Positions 38,201-46,555 of a stretch of 64,000 nt of DNA are shown piece after piece. A program made the position numbers and the translations under genes. The notes under the pieces were generated by a model. It was not told the DNA's origin. It did no database searches and saw only the letters and a list, made by a program, of their open reading frames with translations. Position 1 is the stretch's first letter. Each line of letters opens with the position of its first letter. Source of the stretch: Coffea arabica (taxonomy: Eukaryota > Streptophyta > Magnoliopsida > Gentianales > Rubiaceae); the NCBI RefSeq assembly GCF_036785885.1, contig NC_092329.1:2542001-2606000 (forward strand). The letters are read 5' to 3'.

Positions 38201-39794
38201 CTTAAAGAAAGCACACTCAAAGTACATAAACAACCATAGAAGGGATTATTAAAAACGATTGAAAGAACAGAAAAATATCAGAGTTAAAATAAAATGGATT
38301 CTCATTGCAAAACTTCCTAAAAATGCCCATTCTCCATACAAGGAAAAAGACACAGTCATCAAACATACCAGCTCACGAATTTCAGCACTGAATCCTAACT
38401 CCAGGAGACGATCCGCTTCATCAAGGATCAAAATAGCAAGCTCATCCAAATCTATGGACAGAGAATTGCGGAGATGATCTATCATACGTCCTGGAGTAGC
38501 AACAACTATATCCGGCTTGGACCTTAAAGCTGCCTCTTACGTCTGAAAATTGCTCAAGGTTAGCAAACTTTCTCTGGTAGACAACCAAATGCTATGAATA
38601 GACAAGATATGATAAACCATCAGTAGTGTAAAAGTAAAGTCCTTGATAAAACACTAATAGTTAGATAATGTAATCACATGAGGAACTGCCATGATCTTGT
38701 ACCTCTATGCATTTTTTAAATAGAAACTGAGACTAACAAAATTCCCAAATATGTACCACCAGTCCCTACAGAAGAAAATTAACTTCAACCCCAGGCAATT
38801 GTTTCTTCTACTTTTCCTTTTCAGCATTTAGGGGCAGAAGGGGGGAAGTTCTGCATACTCTACCCAATTCGTATTTGCAAACGAATGCAACCAAGTTCCA
38901 ACTATTACCTACTATGTGATACAAATGCCTAACTCCTATTCACTAGTAGCATGCCACCTTTCCATCTAACTCCAAACTAATGTGAAGCTTGACAATGTTT
39001 TAAGCTTACTCATATGTAGGACAAAATTCAGCTCAAAATCCACTCTAATTCTAGAAGCAAAGGCAGTGGGGGGAAAACGGAAGTAAAGAAGGCATTGACT
39101 AGCATCATACAAACCAAAAGATATGGGAGAACTGAAAACGAACTAAAGAGCGTTTATCTGGCAGTCAATACAACTACATTTAAAAGATGCAGCAAAGTGA
39201 AAATGAATGATAAAAAGCATAAGTTGAGATGGCATAGTTCTCTTGCAAAGCAAGCATGATAAACAACAAACCTTCAATGAAAGCTCACCAACCACCAGAC
39301 AACATCTAATATCTGTCATGAATTGAGCAAGCTTTTCTATCATGCTGTGGACCCTGATTCAAATGGTTGAATAAAAATTAGCCAATCAATTAAATATAAT
39401 TCAAATGTAAACCTGAACAGAGAAGTCAGTGCACCACTTTTATCATCATTAACATATTTCAGTTAACTTTGAAAAGAAAGAAAGAGTTTTATTGAGGAGA
39501 AGAAAAGACACAATTAAAATCATGGGGAATGATTGAGGAAATGGAATAAAACTGTTCTAATTTTATATGACAAATCAAGTGAATCGACTAACAGCCTAAT
39601 CTCAAAACTTACTGCACAGCTAGCTCCCTTGTTGGCGTCAGAATTAGAACTCTAGTGGCAGGGCGATTCTTTGGATGGAAATGTAACCTTTCCAGTGTTG
39701 GCAAGGCAAAGGCAGCCGTCTGCATGAGCAAAGTCAAACAAGACAACATACCAATAGCTGCAATTAATTTTTTTTAAAATCTCTTTCTTATTTC

Positions 39795-40098
39795 TGTAAT
39801 TTTTTTAATCTCTTTTTTATTTCTACAAATATAATGGCATAAATACAGCATACATCAGTTAAAAGAAACAATAAGCAAATAAACCCCATGAAACATCTCC
39901 ATCTGTATATAACTTCCATGGACCTGTTATTGCACTTCCAACTTTAAAAAAAAAAAAAAAAAGCTCTCTCTTTTTCTTCCAATCATAATGGCAAAAAACC
40001 AGCATAAATCGGTTAAAAGAAATAAGGAAATAAAGCCCATAAATATCTCCATCTATATTATATACCTTCCCTGAACCTGTTATTGCACTTCCACATAT
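39795..40098 (-). repeat. ~153-bp tandem duplication containing the motif I exon end
   Basis: On the minus strand GTGCAATAACAGGT occurs in the true exon (40066-40134, encoding SAITGSGK) and again about 153 bp downstream, where it reads SAITGPWK. Similar intron sequence follows each (GATGGAGATRTTT, TTTTAACYGATKTATGCTG). The second copy has lost the GSGK signature and the donor. Confidence 0.8.
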
Positions 40099-41516
40099 AT
40101 CACGGCCTGATAATGCCAACGGAATACATGCAGCCTACAACAAAAGATCCTCAAATATTTATCATCTCACAAAAACATAATGCTACTGGATGCATGACTT
40201 ATCATATATCCATCAAATTAAAGTCACATTTAAAAAACCAAAGAAAAAAAATGGAAAAGAAACAAAAACCTGAATTGGTGTGGGCTTGGTATAGCCCAAT
40301 GCTTCACAAGCTCGAAGTACGGGCCTCGAAAGATGCAGCTCCAGAAATGAATTTGCGTGGTAGGAAACTTCCTCCGCCGATTATTTGAAAAAAAAAAGAG
40401 GCTGATGATCTTGACACTCCAGCATTAGCTACAGGCACTCTTCTCTTTCTTTATATTAGCCAAAATAATACAAATACCCCCAAGTTTAGGTTTTTTAACA
40501 ACTTAAATGCCTAGGTATAGGGACAGTTACAAACTAAGAAAAAAGTATTACTTTCTAGCTTCCTTTCAATCATACTAGTTACTATTTGGAGTACATATTA
40601 CGGTTTTAACCCAAGAAACAAAGCCAAAAAAAAAAAGAAAGAAAAGTATTTTTATCACGTTTACAAGCTAATACCATAAAAGAAGTGTCAAGATCATAGT
40701 GTATGTATGAACTTGATAACATGACACATATTGACAATTCAATCAGTAGAAAAAGTTAAGGTGGATTGCGAAACTTCCGAGATTAAATACTAAAGTGGGG
40801 GTGAGCATTAGCCGGAATGAATTAGATTCCACTAGCTTCATTCAAAAGAAGGAACAAGAAAAGGAAGAATTACTGTCTAGGTAGGTTTATCGAAAAGGCA
40901 ATTCCACAAAAAAAAAAAGGAGAAAAGAAAAAATGAAATGAGAAATTAAGGGGAGGTTGAGAGCTACTAACTTGACGGTCAGGTTGGGAATCGGAGTCGT
41001 GGTCGTGGTCGTGGTGGGAGGTGGGGATAGGAGGGGAGGGGCAAGAGCGGATCGCTGTTGGAGGAGGGCTTTGGAGATTTTGAAGTCAATGGAAGTGGTG
41101 CAACGGCGGGCATGCTCGTCGGCAACTGACTGGGAGTAGGAAGAAAAATCCCAGGGAGAGTGCTTGGATTTTTTATTCTTTTTAGCTGGAGAAATTGATA
41201 TTTCGTCTTCCTCCTCGTTAACGGCGTCGTTTTCCGCTTCTCCGTCTTCTTCGCCTGAGTCGTCCTTCCTGTCATCGTGCTCGTACTCGATCTCTTCATC
41301 GCTCGGGGGTTCAAATACGAAATCTGAAGCCATTGAGTGTCGACTAGCGAGATGATGTTGTGTTTGGTGACTTATGAGGATTCTCAATTTCAGCTTTCAG
41401 CAGGAGGAGAAGCTGCTGCTCTTTTGTTTACCTGGAGTTTATATATGGACCTTACACGCTAGCAGTTGCCTGGTGACGCTTTGCTGCACTGCGCGAGACT
41501 TATTGAGGGTTTTAGC

Positions 41517-41700
41517 TAGAGCTGTTAAGCGAAACGAGTAGCTCGAAAGCTCGTTAAGGCTCGGCTCGATAAGGCTCGAGCTCGGCTCGTTAATTTCAAT
41601 TAACGAGCCGAGCTCGAGCTCGACAAATACTCGTTTAGTTATCGAGCCGAGTAAGCTCGAACTCGATTCTTTATCGAGTAGCTCGGTTGAGCTCGACAAA
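41517..41700. repeat. Left terminal and subterminal repeats of the hAT element
   Basis: Many copies of AGCTCG, GCTCGAG and CGAGCCGAG in both orientations, including a near-palindrome around 41570-41630 centred on TTAATTTCAATTAA. In the hAT superfamily subterminal repeats of this kind are transposase binding sites (established knowledge); the exact bound motif here is inferred. Confidence 0.85.
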
Positions 41701-41815
41701 GAAGGGTATTTGTGTCATTTTAGCAGTCAACAGGTAGAAATTTGGACTAGGGTTGATATTGCATCGTCTCATACTCTCATTCTTCATTTCTGCCTCTCCC
41801 TCTCCGCCGCACCCC

Positions 41816-42145
41816 GCAAGGCCGCAACCAGTAACCCACAGGCCACAGCCGCACCCACAGCCCCGCAACGCCGCAGCTCCGCAACACCGCACCCAGTAAC
41901 CCACAGCTCCGCAACACCCAACACCCAGCACCCAGCACCCAGCAACCCCGCAACACCGCACCCAGTAACCCACAGCTCCGCAACACCCAACACCCAGCAC
42001 CCAGCACCCAGCAACCCCGCAACCGGCAACCAGTAACCCACAGCCGCACCCACAGCCCCGCAACGCCGCAGCTCCGCAACCTCGCAGCCCCGCAACCCCC
42101 GCAGCCCCGCAGCCCGCAACCCCGCAACACCGTAACCCTGCACTC
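41816..42145. repeat. C-rich minisatellite in the hAT element
   Basis: Repeats of CCGCA, CACCCAG and CCGCAAC with strong strand asymmetry: the + strand is mostly C and A, with few T. A 69-bp unit starting GCAACACCGCACCCAGTAAC occurs at 41881 and 41950. Long open frames on the minus strand (Cys/Gly/Ala-rich) are by-products of this composition. Confidence 0.9.
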
Positions 42146-42283
42146 CACAGCAAGCCGCACTCCACAGCAACCTCTGCCTCCACTGCCGCCCACAGCCTCT
42201 GTTTTCTGCCATTAACAACCCCGTCCACGGCCAGGGCCAAAAACCAGTCCAATTTGACTGGTTTCTCTAATCTTTCGTGATTT

Positions 42284-42933
42284 CTGGTAAGTCTCGTCTC
42301 TTTTCGTAGGTTAATTATAAAAGAGAGGGGTTGGAAAAACGAAGCAGGGACAAAGATCCTTAACCACTAAGCTATGTCTGATTCTCAACATATGGAACTT
42401 GATTCTATGTTGTGCTGTTTTTTTTTTTTTTTGGGAATGCGAATTATGGATAATATGAGTTATGTCTTGAACTTTTTGTGTACGTCTTGAAGTACTTTCA
42501 TTTGTAATACTGTACTTGATTTCTCTTGGATAAGTTTTAAGTAATCATTGCTCTTCTTTTGGAGTGGGAATGGGGGCAGGTTTGGATAGGCAGGGAAAGC
42601 AGGTTAATCTGGTAAGTCTCGTCTCTTTTCGTAGGTTAATTATAAAAGAGAGGGGTTGGAAAAACGAAGCAGGGACAAAGATCCTTAACCACTAAGCTAT
42701 GTCTGATTCTCAACATATGGAACTTGATTCTATGTTGTGCTGTTTTTTTTTTTTTTTGGGAATGCGAATTATGGATAATATGAGTTATGTCTTGAACTTT
42801 TTGTGTACGTCTTGAAGTACTTTCATTTGTAATACTGTACTTGATTTCTCTTGGATAAGTTTTAAGTAATCATTGCTCTTCTTTTGGAGTGGGAATGGGG
42901 GCAGGTTTGGATAGGCAGGGAAAGCAGGTTAAT
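42284..42933 (+). repeat. 325-bp direct tandem duplication in the transposase leader
   Basis: CTGGTAAGTCTCGTCTCTTT begins at 42284 and again at 42609; the two 325-bp copies are almost identical, including a poly-T tract. Each copy starts with a good splice donor (CTG|GTAAGT), so the leader intron, which probably ends at AATAATAG near 43455, has two equivalent donors. Confidence 0.92.
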
Positions 42934-43493
42934 GTGGTCATGAATATAATCTTTTTGGAGCTCTTTAGGCCATTTTTTTTCATAAAAACAAGTGTACACT
43001 TTGAAATGTTCTTGCAGTAATTGCAAAAGCTTGTTGATTGGTAAGAAGAATGATTAGGGGATACACTAGTTCCTGTGAAAGAAAGATATATAACTGGCCA
43101 TTTTGCACTCCTCAAAAAAAAAATTTTGTTTGCAGGCCCCTATTTTTATGAACTTTTACTACTTCTCATGGAGTGTGAATGTGTTTTCTTGTGTGGAAAA
43201 GATTATCCTGGATGCCTTACTTAAACCAGCACCTTGCTGTTAATGTTATGAGACATTTTCTTGTGCTTCTGCTTTCGCTTTTCCCTTTTACTTTTTTTTT
43301 TGTCTCTTTTATTGTTTTCTTTTTTGCCTTTCCCCTCTTTTAAGGACTCTGTATTTTAATTTTACTGATTTCTTCACTATAGCGTTTCTTCACTATATTC
43401 CTGCATATGTTCCTTATGGACTTGACTCAAGTATATTTTTCCTTTTAAATAATAGGTATATACAGTCACCAAGGATCGTCAACAAGTCCAATT

Positions 43494-45728
43494 ATGGAGG
43501 TTGAAAATGAAGCTGTCGAACAAGAACTTGAGGTGGAGTCTAATGCTGATGAGATGAGCGAAGAAGAGCTGGACTTAGATCACTTAGATCAGCCGAATGA
43601 AGGAACAGAAACAGGGGAAAAAGGTGCTGTTGAAGGAGCAAATCCGTTTGAAAAAAAACAACGGAAAAAGAAGTCAACAATATGGGAGGATATGACTATA
43701 GTAAAACAGCCTGATGGAACATTGAAAGTGCAGTGTAATCACTGCAAAGAACTATTTGTCAAAAATCCATCTGGAGCTACTTCTCAACACAAGCGTCATC
43801 TCAAAAATTGCCTACAAAAGAGGCTGGCTGTTGGAGAGGAAAATCAAAAGAGGCAGCAAGTGTTATCCTTTACCGAAGGCCCCTCGGATGGTATAACTTC
43901 TATAACTAATTTCTCTTATGATCATGCTAAAGTACGAGAGTTAGCAGCTCATATGGTTCTTGTACATGAGTATCCCTTCTCTATGTTGGATCATGTTGTT
44001 TTTAACAAGTTCATGAAAGCTGTATCTCCATTTTATAAAAAGATTAACCGGCAAACAGTAAAGGAAGATTGTGTGACTGCTTTCATGCTTGAAAAGAGAA
44101 GGCTGAGAAATATCTTAAAAGGTGCCAATAGGATTAGTATAACCACAGATTTGTGGAAATCTGGTCAAAAAATTCAATACATGGTTGTGACTGGGCATTT
44201 TGTTGATAGTGATTGGGTGTTGCAAAAACGGGTTCTAAATTTTTGTAATGTCCCACCTCCTCACACGGGTGTAATTATTGCTGATGCGTTAAGTAAGTGT
44301 TTTCTTGAGTGGGGGATTGAAAATAAGGTTTCTACTATCACTGTGGACAATGCTTCTTATAATGATGTATGCATTAGGAGAGTTAAAGAGGATTTCTGTC
44401 TAAGAAAAAGGTTGAGCATTGGAGGAAAAATTTTTCATGTTAGGTGTTGTGCCCATATACTTAATTTGCTTGTTCAAGATGGGCTTAATCAAATTGTTGA
44501 TGTGATTGATGTTGTTCGAGAGGGGATTAAATATTTGAAAAATTCAGAGTCTCGCCTCAATGAATTTGCCAAAATAAAAAAACAGCTTCAATTGCCTTCT
44601 AGAAAGCTCATTTTGGACTGCCCAACTAGGTGGAACAGCACTTATTTGATGTTGGCTTCAGCTCTAGAGTTTAGGGATGTATTTCCCAGGTATGGGGACA
44701 TTGATCCTGGGTTTCACTATGTCCCAAGTGAGTTTGAATGGATGAAAGTTGAAGAAGTATGTAAATTTTTGGGTATTTTTTATGAGATCACCAATATTAT
44801 TTCTGGATCCGATTACCCAACAGCTAACCTTTTTCTTGTAGAGTTGTATAGGATTAAAGAGCTATTAAATGAAAAAGCTCTCGATTTTTCTGATCATATT
44901 AGGTTTATGGCTGAAAGTATGGCACTAAAATTTGACAAGTATTGGGGTGAAAGCAATGTTTTGATGTCTTTGGGTGCTATTCTTGATCCGAGGTACAAAA
45001 TGGTCCTTGTTAATCATACTTTCCCAGTTATTTATGGAGAAGTTGCAGCCCCTAGGTACATTGATGAGATGAGATGCATTCTTTATGACCTTTATAATGA
45101 ATATGTGGATGCTTACATCTCATCTCATAGTGAGGAACCACCAAGGGAAGCTGGAAAAAGAAAACATTCGGAAATTTCAAGTAAATCTACTCAAGGGGCT
45201 GCTAAAAAGCTTGGAGTTAATGTTCTAACTGGGAAAGAAAAATTTCAGATGATTGTTAGTGAAATTGACAAGGCTCCCCCTGAAAAATCAGATTTAGATG
45301 TCTATTTGGAAGAGGGCAGATATGTTTGTGATGCAAATGCAAATCTTGATGTCTTGGGTTGGTGGAAAGGGGAAAGGTGGAGGTTTCCTATATTGTCAAG
45401 ATTGGCAAGTGATATACTCGCTATTCCAGTTACAACCGTGGCGTGCGAATCTACTTTCAGTGCTGGTGGCAGAATAATCGATGATAGGCGTGCTTCTATG
45501 TCCGTTGAAACGGTTCAAATGCTACTTTGTGGGAATGATTGGATCCGCAATCTTCATGGGTTAAAAAACAAGTCTCGTGTAAGTAAAATATATACTCTAT
45601 TAGTTATTTATTTTGGCAGCTCATTTTATCTTGCTAGGAGTTGTAACTTTCTTGTTTTCGTTTTGTAGGAATCACTCGATGTTTCCGAATCATCTACAAT
45701 TGAAGAAATTGATCTTCCGGACATTTGA
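43494..45728 (+). CDS. hAT-family transposase with BED zinc finger, apparently intact
   Basis: Two coding exons, 43494-45578 and 45669-45728, give 714 aa ending EIDLPDI and TGA. Without splicing the frame runs on to 45668 and ends differently. Acidic N-terminus, basic KKQRKKK, then a BED finger at about 65-107 (WEDM, CNHC, HKRHLKNC). RNase-H-like catalytic core: ISITTDLWKS and TITVDNASYND supply the two Asp residues; CPTRWNSTY follows at about 377. The hAT C-terminal dimerisation domain spans about 600-690 (LGWWK, LASDILAIP, VACESTFSAGGRIID), with the catalytic Glu in CEST. It resembles plant RICESLEEPER/Ac-type transposases. No stop or frameshift is seen, so the element may be autonomous. 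Expression and activity cannot be judged from sequence. Confidence 0.93.
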
Positions 45729-46189
45729 AGGCTGTTTTCTGGAATATGTGATGCTGTTTCTTGTGATTTGTAAAGCTGGACTTGTGAAGCTGTGCTTTTT
45801 CTTGTGATTTCTGAAGGGGTTGTACTTTTTCTTGTCAGGTGTTTGAAGTTGGACAATTTTTAAGCTATGTAGCAGTGTTTTACATGGTTATTTAGTTGTA
45901 GTTTGTGCGTTTATTTGGCTGGACAAAACCTGTTATGGTATATTGGCTCTTATGAATGTTGTCTCATATGGAATTAGACTGTAGTTTGTGTATTTGTTGA
46001 CTGCAGTCCCTGGAGTTTGTGTTGTATGGATCATGGATGTTATGGTCTTATTTGTCTTGGATGAAATGTGGTTAGAGTTTGTGTATTGTTGAATGTGAAT
46101 GGCATTGGTTGCCAATCCTAATATTTTTTGTTGATTTTGGATAGCCTAAATCTGGATATGCTGGAGCAGGACTTCGTAATAACTGATTG

Positions 46190-46512
46190 TTGAATTTTGA
46201 AATCGAGCCTCAAAATCGAGTCTCGAGCTTCGAACTCGAGTCTAAAATCGAGCCTCGAGCCTCGAAATCGAGCCTCGAGCTCGGATAGATATTTCGAGCT
46301 CGAGCTCGAGCTCGTCCGAGCCTGGCTCGTTTGTGATAAACGAGTCGAGCTCGAGCTCAAGTTCGAGTCACATTTCCTTTTTTCGAGTCGAGTTCGAGTG
46401 CATATTATGGCTCGTTAGCGCTAACGAGCGAGCTCGAGCTTGGCTCGAATTCGTCACGAGTCGAGCTCGGCGTTCAGATACTCGGCTCGACTCGGCTCGA
46501 TTAACAGCACTA
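46190..46512. repeat. Right terminal and subterminal repeats of the hAT element
   Basis: Dense copies of TCGAGC, AAATCGAGCCTCGAG and GAGCTCGAG on both strands up to the terminus GTGCTGTTAATCGAGCC (read on the minus strand). Richer in motif copies than the left end, as is common in hAT elements. Confidence 0.85.
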
Positions 46513-46524
46513 GTTTTAGCTAAA

Positions 46525-46555
46525 CTAGGAGGGGATCACCACGCGTTGCGCGGTG
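46525..46555 (-). mobile_element. Helitron-like 3' terminus
   Basis: Read on the minus strand, a short hairpin (CACCGCGCAACGCGTGGTG, seven of eight pairs, 3-base loop) is followed by 8 bases and then CTAG and T. A 3' hairpin just before CTRR and a T is the Helitron ending rule. The element would extend to higher coordinates; its 5' end (TC) was not located. Confidence 0.55.

Larger units (their letters stand above)
32765..41333 (-). pseudogene. Decayed DEAD-box RNA helicase, RH28 type
   Basis: Exons, high to low: 41333-40972 (start MASDFVFEPPSDEE, PWDFSSYSQSVADEHARRCT), about 40374-40270 (Q motif YTKPTPIQ), 40134-40066 (SAITGSGK, motif I), 39719-39613 (PTREL), 39353-39272, 38542-38369 (TPGR, DEAD), 38176-38028 (SAT), 37841-37746, 37530-37428, 37332-37270, 37112-37051, 36827-36731 ([11 protein letters not shown]), 36044-35926, 35847-35805, 35557-35456, 33840-33742, 33657-33580, 33370-33097, 32780-32765 (ends YKRR). 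RH28 is a nucleolar ribosome-assembly helicase by homology. Lesions: no acidic linker exon, so exon 1 (phase 2) does not join the Q-motif exon; TAA at 38537-38539 and 35934-35936; donors GT to AT at 37426-37427 and 37049-37050; a one-base frameshift near 33250; the GG motif changed to GE. Alternative splicing could bypass some lesions, not all. Confidence 0.75.
41517..46512 (+). mobile_element. Complete hAT transposon with 8-bp target duplication
   Basis: The left terminus TAGAGCTGTTAAGCGA and the right terminus, which reads TAGTGCTGTTAATCGA in reverse complement, are imperfect terminal inverted repeats. The flanks are identical 8-bp direct repeats GTTTTAGC (41509-41516 and 46513-46520), the hallmark of hAT insertion. 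The element is 4,996 bp and encodes a BED-finger hAT transposase in + orientation. Both subterminal regions are packed with GAGCTCG/GCTCGA motifs on both strands. Internal features include a C-rich minisatellite and a 325-bp duplication in the transposase leader. The insertion lies 184 bp upstream of the RH28-locus ATG. Confidence 0.95.

Noticed and set aside
41671-42252. Long minus-strand open frames (up to 193 codons) rich in Cys, Gly and Ala
   Set aside because: They arise from the C-rich minisatellite in the hAT element: all frames stay open there, with no domain and no conserved composition.
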